Part shown: positions 22,151 to 31,552 of the stretch, one piece after another
Layout of the letters: each line of letters starts with the position of its first letter
Position numbering within the stretch: the first letter of the stretch is position 1
Source of the DNA: Tolypeutes matacus
Lineage: Eukaryota > Chordata > Mammalia > Cingulata > Chlamyphoridae
Assembly: GCA_026826555.1 (NCBI GenBank)
Contig: JAKSZT010054399.1
Span: 2,724,781 to 2,788,780 of the forward strand
Direction of reading: 5' to 3'
Length of the DNA stretch: 64,000 nt
Translations under genes and position numbers: made by a program
Notes under the pieces: generated by a model
What the model was told of the DNA's origin: nothing
The model's database searches: none
What the model saw: only the letters and a program-made list of their open reading frames with translations

Positions 22151-23009
22151 CCCTACCATGGGATTTGTAGTCACCTCTGGAGACCAGCTATCACCCCAGC
22201 CCTGCAGAAAGAGCCAAAGCAGCTACCTACCCACCCTCATAGTAAGACGGATCTCTCCGTGGTGTTAATTCATAAACCACTCTATGTCATCCTTGAGGGC
22301 ACACTGAAATCATTTAAATATAAATAAAATCAGAATTGAAGTTATTCGAATAGGCAGAACTCCAATAGAATTGTAGGGATGATTATTGTTAGCCTGGAAA
22401 ACCCTTTTTGTATTCCTGGGTGTGTTGGCACCAGATTATTTATGATGTCATTTTGCTTGTGTACATGCCCTGAACTTCTATTCTAGGGAATTTATAAGAA
22501 GTAAAAGGGAGCTGTCTTCTTGCCCAACTGAATTGCACACTGTTTTAGGTTCTATGGCAAAGAAATCTTGCTCTGCCCCTTTGAGATAGAGCAATAACTT
22601 TTTTCCTGCTGAGTTTATTATTTTATTAAGTACATCAATGAATTAAGAGCCATTTACTTAAAGAGATGTTCTCTTCCTTATCAAATACATATTGAGAAAA
22701 TGGCCATAGATGTTATGTAGCGAACAAAGGGCTTCTGTGATTTTGGAAGTGAATTCTTTTACTTTTTTTCAACTCACAATAGCTATACAGGGATTTGCTG
22801 AAGGTTCATGTTTTATTGCCTTTTGTTATAAAATTTTCCTAGTTTGCAAAAGTAAAATTTATGAGCTGAATGTCCTTTATTTGTTACTCCCTGAGAGAAA
22901 GGTTGAGATAGAGAAAGAAGACTCAGTGATAGCCAATTGTTGGTAAAGGGAAATGCTGCTAACAACTGGTAGATAGGAAGAGGGAGGGAAAACAATGACT
23001 TCAGTTCTG
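22151..23009. other. AT-rich, nothing recognised
   Basis: No repeat family or coding signal was seen. Confidence 0.35.
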
Positions 23010-23420
23010 TATTGATTAGAATTAGATTCAGCTTTATAGGAGACAGAACTACCTTCTTACCACAGCATAAAAAGATAAAAGTTAATATCTCTCTCACATA
23101 AAATAAGCCCAGAGCTGGCAGTAGAGGGCTGGATAGTGCTTCCCTGAGATTTTCAGATAGTCAGGTTGCATACAATTCATCAGTTTGTCTTCTTAGGGTG
23201 TAGCTTTTGTCTTTATAGTTTTTATGGTCCAAGAAGGCTGCTAGAACTCCAGCCATCATATCTATAGTCCTTTTACAGGGGAGGAACTTCCCAGAAGCTC
23301 CACTAAATATTTCTGCTTGTATCTCATTGTCCAGCACATACAGGCTGCAAGGTACAGTATTTATTATGGTTGCCAATAAGCTGGAATGGAAGTTGAGATT
23401 CTGTTGCTGTAAAGGAGGAA
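23010..23420 (+). repeat. old unassigned repeat (family X, copy 2)
   Basis: GACAGAACTACC...AATATCTCTCTCACATAAAATAAGCCCAG, GCTGCTAGAACTCCAGCCATCAT and GGAGGAACTTCCCAGAAGCTCC follow the order of a common ancient mammalian repeat whose name I cannot give with certainty. It is related in layout to 5385 and 48745. Confidence 0.4.
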
Positions 23421-23814
23421 AATGGATATTGAGAGGCAAAGAACATTCTTTGACTGTGTCCTGCTACCCAAATGCCTATGCATCCCTTTCTTGTACCTTC
23501 CTGCATCTGCATTGTGGTTACAGTGACTGTAGCTTCAGAGTTCTCCTAGATCAGGATGTACATTTGGGAATACAAGCCACACACAGTAGAGCAGGAAGAT
23601 GCAAGTATGCGAGTCCCTGGCACTGTGAGTGATAGACAGACTACCTCCAGATTTCTGTGGGTGAGAGAAATAAACTTCCATTTTGATTAAACCATTTTTG
23701 TTAGGGTTTTAACGGTTGCAGCTGAAACTAATGTCATCAAATAACTTGCTTATTTTGTATCTTACTTTGCCTGTCAGAGGAGTGGACTGGCCATCTGGCC
23801 ATCCATCCTGGCCT

Positions 23815-23900
23815 ATTATGCGCCAGGCATTGGGTATGTAGCTCTTACCCACAGGAGTTCACATTCTAGTGCGGGACAAACAAACCTACAAAATAAAGGG
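23815..23900 (+). repeat. old repeat fragment (family Y)
   Basis: TATGCGCCAGGCATTGGGTATGTAGCTCTTACCCACAGGAGTTCACATTCTAGTGCGGGACAAAC follows the common mammalian pattern of GTGCCAGGCACTG, CATGGAGCTTACATTCTAGTG and GGGAGACA. Similar text occurs at 38720 and 44700. Confidence 0.45.
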
Positions 23901-24157
23901 ACTCTGGTTGCTTTGTAACTGAGGGCTAAGAATTAACAAATAGTGCAAATATTCTCACTGTCCTGATTTTGTGATCATCAGGGTAGGCTAAACATTCGCT
24001 ATATTAGAAACCATGCATGTGTCCCCAGACCTAGTTTTTTCCCCTAGGTCTGGTTTTTAGAATGCTGGTGATAAACCAAGCCTGATTTATTATATGACCA
24101 TCCTGTATGGGGAAAAACTGTAATTCTAGGTATCTTTGGTCAACCTTAAGAGATACA

Positions 24158-24703
24158 GCAGGGGGACGGATGTGGCTCGGGTGGTTGGGTGTCTGTCTCC
24201 CATATGGAGGGACCTGGGTTTGATCCCTGGAACCTCCCGGTAAAAATGAAAAAAAGAAAAATACAGAAGTCACGCAGGCCGCCAGGCCCTGCGAGTGGGC
24301 GTGCCACCAGGCCCCACAAGGGGGTGTGCCACCAGGCCCTGCGCTCAGGTGCGCCACCAGGCCCTGCCAGCAGGTGAGCCCCCCAGGGCCCGCTGAGCCA
24401 CGCAGCAAGATGGTGACGTAACAGGAGAGTGACACAAGGGAGAGCCAAGACGAGACGCGCCGAGAAACCAGGAACTAAGGTGGCGCAGGTGGTAGGACAC
24501 CTCTCTCCCACATTGGAGGTTCCCAAGATCGAATTCCAGTGAAGACAGGAGGAGAAGAGAGTGCAGGAAATGGACACAGAGAATTGCCCAGCAAATGGAC
24601 ACAAAAACAGGAAAAATGGGGTGGTTGGGGGTGTAAAATGGATAAAAGCAAATTAATAAATCAATAAATCTTTTTTAAAAAAGTAAAAAAAAAAAAAAAA
24701 AAA
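24158..24703 (+). repeat. dimeric DAS-SINE with expanded linker
   Basis: Left tRNA-like unit: GGGGGACGGATGTGGCTCGG...GGGTTTGATCCC. A GC-rich linker follows (24270-24400). The right unit starts near 24470 with AACTAAGGTGGCGCAGGTGG and ends GATCGAATTCCAGTG, followed by a purine-rich region and a tail of TAAATCAATAAATC plus poly(A). It matches the reverse complement of 25466-25916. No target-site duplication was found. It abuts the start of an LTR at about 24704. Confidence 0.9.
24270..24400 (+). repeat. minisatellite inside DAS linker
   Basis: Four or so tandem units of roughly 30 bp, each carrying GCCACCAGGCCCTGC or a close variant (GCCGCCAGGCCCTGCG, GCCACCAGGCCCCACA). The related SINE at 25466-25916 has only about two such units, so copy number differs between elements. 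Confidence 0.8.
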
Positions 24704-24966
24704 AGGATTACCAAACAATTATTACTAAATCATTATATAGGTGCCTTTGTATTATAAAACAGACAAAGGTTAATACCCGAAATTACTGGAGCTGGCTAGA
24801 GAGGTCTCACCCCTGTTTATGGTTACTCTACACTTGACCTCACCCTTGCGTATGCTTACTATCGTGATGGTCATTCTTGATTGAATTTTCTCTTGTTTAG
24901 GGATCAGGCTCACCACGGTGTATGCTAACTATTGGGATGGTCCCCACTCCACCTTCCTCTGTTTAT

Positions 24967-25146
24967 TTTTTTTTTTTTTAAGATTTTATTTATTTATTCA
25001 TTTATCACCCCCTTGCTGCTTGTGCTCACTGGGTCAGCTAACCACGCCGTGCGGGCGGGCTTGCCTTCACCAGGAGGCCCCGGGAACCGAACCCGGGCCT
25101 CCCATATGGTAAAGGGGAGCCCTACTGATTGAGCCACAGCCGCTTC
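24967..25146 (-). repeat. young chimeric DAS-SINE in LTR
   Basis: Minus-strand element with the same tRNA-like unit and GC-rich body as 9705-9885; I count about six differences over roughly 170 bp. Flanked by an 11-bp target-site duplication CCTCTGTTTAT (24956-24966 and 25147-25157). The uninterrupted LTR copy at 28701 lacks it. Confidence 0.96.
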
Positions 25147-25465
25147 CCTCTGTTTATATCCATATGAAAAACCTTGTAACAGACCTTGGTTCCATATACC
25201 CCTATCCCAGATCCTTGTAGCTGATCCTGCTTTGCTACCACACCCCATCCCCAGGTCCTGTTCAACCCCTTAATCTTTGTTAATGAAGGAACCTGTGTCC
25301 AGCTCCATCCACATTATTCATTAGCACCCTGATGTTATAAAATATTAGAATTTCTGCAGATTCGGGAGGCAGTTTTGGGCCCTTAGGCCATTGTGCTCCT
25401 TTTTTTGCACAATCAAGTAAACTCTTTCTCCTTTTGAAACCCTGGTGTCTCAGGAATTGGCTTTT

Positions 25466-25916
25466 TAAAAAAATTTTTTTAAAGATTTATTTATTTACTT
25501 TCCCCATTTTAAACCCCCCCTTCCCCATTTGCTGTTTTGTGTCCGTTCGCTGGGCAATTCTCTGTGTCTGTTTCCTGCCATCTCTTCTCATCCTCCTCCT
25601 CCAGTCTTCACCAGGATTCGATCCTGGAGATCTCCGATATAGGAGAGAGGTGTCCTGCCACCTGCGCCACCTTAGTTCCTGGCTTTCAGAGCTTTCGGAG
25701 CATCTTGTCTTGTCTCTCCCCTGCGTCTCTCTTCTGTTATGTCATCGTGTTGCTGCATGGCTCCCAGGGCCTGGCAGCTCACCGGCACACAGAGCCTGGC
25801 AGCCCATGCACCTTCTATATATATATTTTTTGTTTTACCAGGAGGTCCCGGGGATTGAACCCAGGTCCCTCCATATGGCAGACGGATGCCCAACCATTTA
25901 AGCCACATCTGCCCCC
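25466..25916 (-). repeat. dimeric DAS-SINE in LTR
   Basis: On the minus strand: GGGGGGCAGATGTGGCTTAAATG...GGTTCAATCCC, a linker with two GC-rich units, then AACTAAGGTGGCGCAGGTGG...GATCGAATCCTGGTG, and a tail of GTAAATAAATAAATC. A perfect 15-bp target-site duplication CAGGAATTGGCTTTT brackets it (25451-25465 and 25917-25931). Confidence 0.96.
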
Positions 25917-25972
25917 CAGGAATTGGCTTTTAAGGAGCATCAGGAAAATGAACCCGCTTTTGCTTGGAAACA

Positions 25973-26369
25973 GCTTTAGTGAAAATCTGTGCAAGGTAGA
26001 ATGGAGCCCTGAGATATTTGCAATATTCTCTGCTGCCATCTTTAGACTGCAAAAATAAGCCTATAAGTAAATTTGGGGTGTTCACTATATCATATTTTTC
26101 TTCATCATTAACATAAACATAATAATTTCTTGAGATACGTAAAATTCAGGTATTATCTTTGGTTAATATTGGGAAGATGAGTGTTACCAAATTAAATACC
26201 CCTGAGAAACTTTCAGGATAATTGGAACAGAATATTTTTACATAAAACTAAAGATCAGTTGGCTTCTTATAATCATGTTCAAGAGGTAGTGGACATTTTA
26301 GGGGAGAAGAAATGCGCTTTCCATGTTGTCTTTGAGTAAGCAGAATGCTTATTTAATATTATTTGCATT
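25973..26369. other. AT-rich, nothing recognised
   Basis: No primer-binding site or gag-like sequence follows the LTR. Nothing else was recognised. Confidence 0.35.
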
Positions 26370-26545
26370 ACAACAATCATCATAAGACCTCTATTTTCCA
26401 GTTTCTATTTATTCTTTAATTTCCATAACAACTTCTCTTATAACAGATGAGGAGACCGAAGTTCATAGCATCTAGGCAATTTGCCCAAGGTCATGCTGCT
26501 TATAAATAGTGGAGCAGGGTTTGCATTTGGGTCTGTGACTCCTTT
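26370..26545 (+). repeat. MIR SINE
   Basis: CATAACAACTTCTCTTATAACAGATGAGGAGACCGAAGTTC...CAATTTGCCCAAGGTCATGCTGCTTATAAATAGTGGAGCAGGGTTTGCATTTGGG matches the MIR core and 3' half in order. Confidence 0.85.
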
Positions 26546-27381
26546 TTTTGTATGCCATTCGTGTGAGGGTAATAATTTCACTGTAGAGACTTAGAAAAGC
26601 AGAGGAAGGTAGAATATTAGCGGAAGCTGAAGAGGAAAAAGTTATGTTTTTCTTTTTAACTTTTCCTGCTCCTCTAGGAAAACACCGCTGCAGCTATCAG
26701 GCAGTTGAAGTGTCAACGTGACACTGTCAGAAAGAGAGGAAGAATTTATTCCTGTTGCCCTATATGGGCTGCTACCAGAGCTGCTCAATTGCAGTTTTCA
26801 GGCTAAGAAGCTCTGGCAATCGTGGGAGTTCCTCTTTAGAAGCTGCTCTACCAACATGCAAAATCAGTGTCACTGAGGGTTTTGCTTATGTTACTGCCTC
26901 TGACACTCTCTGATCCTTACATGAAAGAGACATTTGTCATTTGACAAGACTAAGACCGGGAAGGGTTGTGGAAGCTTCCTGAGCTGTGTTGTACAAATAC
27001 CTGCAAACTCTCCCAGCATAAGTTTCCTTGGTATATTTTCATTGCCAGGTCATTATCACCTAGTGGGTCTCCCCTTGCCCTTTGACTTTGGTGATTTATT
27101 GTCCCCAGTCCTCATGAGTTTAGAAAATTGACTAGATCATCTTTCCAGCTTGGGCAATGAGGGAACATACTGAGGCTTCCGAAGCTTCGTTTGTATCTCT
27201 TTTCTACCTCTTTTTCTTTTTCTCTTTCTCTGGATTCTTGTTCTTCTTTCCACAGTGACCACCCTCCCCTTTGTAACTGCCTCCTCCCCGCCTCCACCGT
27301 CACCCCTTACTCTACTCATCTATCCTGGCCACTGCCCACCCTCAAAGCTCATAAATTCCAGAATTAAAAATGTGTGAAGTA
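26546..27381. other. no recognisable gene or repeat
   Basis: Unassigned sequence with a pyrimidine-rich tract at 27195-27255. Minus-strand frames here are arginine/lysine-rich because of that tract. Confidence 0.35.
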
Positions 27382-27497
27382 CAACAATGTAAGGTTTTGC
27401 TAGAGGGGTATTGTGTAGGAATTCTGCACATGATGCATGATTGTTTTGTAAGTTCACAACTTCTCCAATAAAAAAATATATACATATATAAAATTTT
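27382..27497 (+). repeat. very short 5'-truncated retroposon, probably an L1 3' end
   Basis: About 116 bp ending CTTCTCCAATAAAAAAATATATACATATATAAAATTTTAAAA, flanked by near-perfect direct repeats AAAAATGTGTGAAGTA (27366-27381) and AAAAAGTGTGAAGTA (27498-27512). The body (ATTCTGCACATGATGCATGATTG, TAAGTTCACAACTTCTCCAATAAA) resembles the terminal segment of xenarthran L1 elements from memory. That assignment is an inference. Confidence 0.6.
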
Positions 27498-27999
27498 AAA
27501 AAGTGTGAAGTATATGAAAAACCCATGCAATGGTCCACTGTCTTTTTGGCATTTTAATCCCCTCACCTTGATTTGGCTACTGCCCAGACTGTTGGAAAGA
27601 AATAACCCAAGTTCAGCACTGGAGAAGCTTGTTTTCTTAGTGACCAAATAAGTTTTGGTGTTGGTTAGTGGCTTATGTAACTTTGATTGGTTTTTATTTC
27701 TAATTCCAGGACATGCTTTTTCCATAAGACAGTGTCTTTCACTTATAAGAGTTTAGCTGGTAGTTGACTCTTAAAACATGTATTTGAAATGCCAATTGTG
27801 AGTGGACACACCTCAGATCATAGACACTTAGAAAGAGGAGACTTTTCTTTCTTTATTGAGACGTGGGAGTTTTGTTATAATATCTACCATACTGGGAGGC
27901 AGTCAAGAAATCTTTTAGTAAAAAAGTGATAGCCATTGATCTTGATTTTCTTCTAGAAGTGTTTTTTAAATGCCCTCTCCCCTCATTGCCCTAGGTGTC

Positions 28000-28450
28000 T
28001 GTTAGGGGTTGAATTGTGTCCCCCAAAAGATATGTTGAAGTGCAGAATGTGATCTTATTAGAAAATAGGGTTTTGCAGATGGAATTAGTTAAGATGAAGT
28101 CATACTGGAGTAAGGTGGTTCCTAATCCAATATGACTGATGTCCTTTCAAGAAGAGAAGACACCCAGAGGCAGACAGACATACACCAGGGGAGAAGGCCG
28201 TGTAATGGGAGAGGCAGAGACTGAAAAGCTGTGGCTGCAAGCCGAGGAATGCTACAGTTGGCCAGCAAATACCAGAAGCTGGAAGAGGAAAGAAAAGATT
28301 CTTCACTGCAGGTTTCAGAGGGAGCATGGCCCTGCCAATGACCCCTTGATTTTGGACTTTTGGCCTCAAGAACTGTAAGACAATATGTTTCCGTTAAGCC
28401 ATCCAGTTTTTGGTACCTTTTTATGGAAGCCTTAGGAGACTAAGACTGTA
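28000..28450 (+). mobile_element. MLT1-type MaLR LTR
   Basis: Full-length MLT1 text in sense: TGTTAGGGGTTGAATTGTGTCCCCCAAAAGATATGTTGAAG, then AATAGGGTTTTGCAGATGG, CCTAATCCAATATGACTGATGTCC, GCTGGAAGAGGAAAG, and a terminus of TTGGTACC...TTAGGAGACTAAGAC. It is a solo LTR that predates the xenarthran split. Confidence 0.93.
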
Positions 28451-28700
28451 TGTTCTTGCATAAATCTGGTAAGAAGCCAGTGCTTTCTAGAACCTCCTCA
28501 AATCACATGACTTTCCATTCCTTATTTCATTTTTTTACATCACATTTTAAACAATATCTCATTGAAAAGTCAAGGGCGTTCATTTTTAGGGGATTAGAAA
28601 GTTTAGAAAATCACAAAGGATAAAAATTAAAATCTTCCATAATAGTGATAAAGTTCTTATGTTTTATCAAACTATTTTCTTTGTTTAGGGCATGAGCCTT

Positions 28701-29391
28701 TGTTGGGTAATTATGTAATTTTGATTACTGAATCATTATAAAGATGCCTTTTTCTTCCATTATTTTATAAAATAGTGAGAGGTTAGTATCTGAAATTACT
28801 GAAACTAGCTAGAGTACCCTCACTCTTTGTATATGGTTATTTCCAACTAAATTCTTGTCATTGTGATGATTATTCTAGATGGATCTTACCTTTTTACATA
28901 GTAATTTCTAACTAAGACTTGCTATTACGATTATTTCAGCTTGCTCTTACCCTTGTATATGAACATTTCTTTTGAAATGGTAACCACTCCACAGGATTCT
29001 GTTTGAAATCCATAAGAAAACCTTGTACCCAACCCTCCTTCTGTACACCCTCCATCCCCAAATGCCTGATCTCTGAAAATGATTTTCTTGTGATTGTAAT
29101 AACTTTGTGACTCACCCTGGTTTTGTACCCGTCTCTCATTCTGTTCAGCCCTTTATTGTTTATTATTGAAGGAACCGGAACTTGCCCCACCTTAATTACT
29201 CATTAGCATAAACTGCTAAGCCTGGTTGTTATAAAACTATCAGTAGTACTGCAATTCCAGGAGGCAGTTTTTGGGCTCTTAGGCCACCAGCCTCCTTTGC
29301 TATGTGCAAGCAAATAAACTCTTTCTCTCTTTGAAGGAATTTGGTCATTAATGAAGTGCATCAGGCAAGAACCCACTTTTGCTCAATATCA
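28701..29391 (+). mobile_element. ERV1-like LTR, family R copy 2
   Basis: About 690 bp, starting TGTTGGGTAATTATG and ending CTCAATATCA, with TATAAAA at about 29230 and AATAAACTCTTTCTC near 29312. It aligns in order with the copy at 24704-25972. The flanks (GCCTT and ATTAT) are not a duplication, so the ends may be worn. Because an old MIR (26370) and an MLT1 (28000) lie between the two copies, they are read as independent solo LTRs rather than the two ends of one provirus. Confidence 0.8.
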
Positions 29392-30359
29392 ATTATATAT
29401 GTTACTGCCAGTGAAGATTGTAGAATTTTGGTGACCATATTCTGAGAAAGAGAGTATGTATTGATTCCATCTAAAGTGCTTGGATTTTCTTTGAGTCAAC
29501 ACTAGCGCTTTATCTTTCTGCTCAGTTGTCAGGCATCAACAATTCAAGTGGTAGACATTCTGGGGCGTAGCTGAGAAATCCATGTTCTCAGCCATGGTGC
29601 CAACACTGAATATAGAAAATAATTTGTTCCCAATAATACTTCAAGTATTAAGGTTTTGAATTACTTGCTTTTTTGGTAAATTACAATGTGTCCCAGAGTT
29701 AGACCCCATAATAATGCTATTCTTAGATTCTTGCATTCTGATATATTTTCTCAAGTGGGTATACCTCTGACCCACTGGGCATACCTATGGGGCCATACTG
29801 GTGTGTGACTCTCATCTGATTTGTGTGTCAGGCCAGAAAAAACAGAGGGCAGGTGTGGGAAGTCATGTGCCCATTTGTGCCTTCTGGAGGGTGTGGTTGG
29901 TTTCCATTTTGAGCTTGTCCAACTGGGCTTCTCTAGTTTTAATGGTGAGTAGGGAAAGATGGTGGTCATGGAACATGGAGGTGTATGTCCTTTAATCTCA
30001 CTGGAATCGTGGTTTCTGAAGTTGAGACTCCATTAGATTATTCATGTATGTAAATGCCAAATAAACTGGACCAAAACAGGCTTTATTCAGGCATTGGTTG
30101 ACGGAGTCAGATATTTTCAGAAAGAACACAGAGAAAAAGTCCTCCTGTAGGAAAAATAGCTGAATTCTGTCCTTTTGATGTGTGTGGCCATTTCTGACAG
30201 GAGGCAAAGGCTGGCGCTTATTCCTTTGTCAACAGCTACGCTGAACCGAAAGCATCACAACTTGCTGATTGCTGGAGCTTTCTTTTTTCCTTGCTCCATA
30301 GCTTTCATTGATCCATTTCCTCCCTCTTTGAGCTTTACAGAAACAACTTCCCTGTAGAC
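29392..30359. other. no recognisable gene or repeat
   Basis: Nothing was recognised. Short frames on both strands overlap each other and have no motifs. Confidence 0.35.

Positions 30360-30386
<27 letters not shown>
30360..30386. repeat. (TG)n microsatellite
   Basis: Thirteen uninterrupted TG units. Confidence 0.95.
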
Positions 30387-30390
<4 letters not shown>

Positions 30391-30584
30391 TGGCGAGGGA
30401 TAGCAATGGCGAAACCAGAAAACTGTTCCCCAAACTGGGCAATTTGTACTTAGCTTGTGGACTTGCCAGCACAACCATTCCAGGTTTATTTAGCTGAACA
30501 CAGGAGAACTTGCTTGTCCCCCAACTTTCCAATTTGCTGTCACAAAGGTAGGATGGCTGCGCAAAAGGAATCCCAGAACTTTAA

Positions 30585-31110
30585 AAAAAAATTGTGGTAA
30601 CATATATACATATATATATAACATAACATTTGCCATGCTTACTTTTTTAAAGCGTACAATACAGTGGTGTTAATTACATTCACAATGTTGTGCAACCATC
30701 ACCTCTATTTCCAAAATTTGTCGTTACCGTAAACAGAAACTCTGCACCCATTAAGCAATAACTCCCCATTCGCCCTCCCCTCACTCCCTGGTAACCTCTA
30801 ATCAACCTTCAGCATTCATGGATTTCTTATTCTAGATAATTCATGTAAGTGGAGCCTTGCAATAGTTGTCCGTTTGCTTCTGGCTTATTTCACTCAGCAT
30901 GATATCATCACAGTTCATCCACCTTATAGCATGTATCAGAACCTCATACCTTTTATAGCTATATGTATATTGGAATGTGAATGGACATACCACATTTTGT
31001 TTATCCATTCATCTGTCGACATGTGGGTTGTTTGTACCTTTTGGCTGTTGTGAATAATACTGTGATCAACATCTGTATACCCATCATTTTTGTTTTTAGT
31101 GCAAGGTCTA
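30585..31110 (-). repeat. L1M ORF2/3'UTR fragment, antisense
   Basis: Plus-strand text is the reverse complement of L1: AAAGCGTACAATACAGTGGTG, GTTGTGCAACCATCACC, CCATTCGCCCTCCCCTCACTCCCTGG, GGCTTATTTCACTCAGCATGATATC, CCACATTTTGTTTATCCATTCATC and TTTTGGCTGTTGTGAATAATAC. Diverged, with no open frame. Confidence 0.92.
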
Positions 31111-31240
31111 GCTCACCCTTCTTTCCATGGGCTCACGGAAAGTTGGGCAGCTGTTATTCTTTTTAAACTATCCTTTGTGCTTCGTTTTATTATCCTGGAG
31201 GAGGTAAATTGAAGATCTTGTATTTGGACATATATTTCTT

Positions 31241-31535
31241 TCTTTCTTTCTTTTTTTTTTTTTTTTGGCAGAAAAACACATCTTTATAATTTGATACTAA
31301 ATAGTGCATACTGTAGAGTTCTGTATGTATAAAATTCAATTATCAAAACAAATCTATGGTGTTGGAAGTAAGGATAAAGGCTACTCTGATGGTTAGTGAC
31401 AAGAAGGAGGCATGAACTGGTCTCAACTGTTGGGTAATCCGTATATTTATTTGGGCTCTGGTCGCATGGGTGTGTATACTATGAGAAGTTATTTGTCTTC
31501 ATTTTAATCGGCTCATTTTAGAGTGTATTGTAATA
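31241..31535 (-). mobile_element. retroposed segment with target-site duplication (L1-type)
   Basis: The plus strand begins with a TTTC/T-rich tract, which is the A tail of a minus-strand element, followed by about 270 bp of AT-rich body. It is bracketed by TTGGACATATATTTCTT (31224-31240) and TTGGGCATATATTTCTT (31536-31552), 16 of 17 bases identical. An A tail and a long duplication mean L1-machinery insertion. The source of the body is not recognised; a truncated L1 3' end is the simplest guess. Confidence 0.75.
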
Positions 31536-31552
31536 TTGGGCATATATTTCTT

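Larger units (their letters stand above)
24704..25972 (+). mobile_element. ERV1-like LTR, family R copy 1, with two nested SINEs
   Basis: With the SINEs removed this LTR is about 640 bp and aligns to 28701-29391. Shared blocks include GAAATTACTGGAGCTGGCTAGAG, CCACTCCAC...CATATGAAAAACCTTG, GGAGGCAGTTTTGGGCCCTTAGGCCA and AAACTCTTTCTC, then GCATCAGG...AACCCGCTTTTGCT. ATAAAA lies near 25337, and a polyadenylation-like signal precedes AAACTC, as in gammaretroviral LTRs. Two DAS elements interrupt it (24967-25146 and 25466-25916). Its 5' edge abuts a third. Confidence 0.8.

Noticed and set aside
24031..25901. Open frames of 134-173 codons in and around 24.0-25.9 kb
   Set aside because: They fall in DAS-SINE and LTR sequence. 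The repeated residues (for example GGSRDQTQ and GTEPGP strings) come from SINE DNA translated in recurring frames.
25973..28700. ERV provirus interior between LTR family R copies
   Set aside because: No primer-binding site or gag, pol or env similarity. The interval carries an older MIR and an MLT1, arguing for independent solo LTRs.
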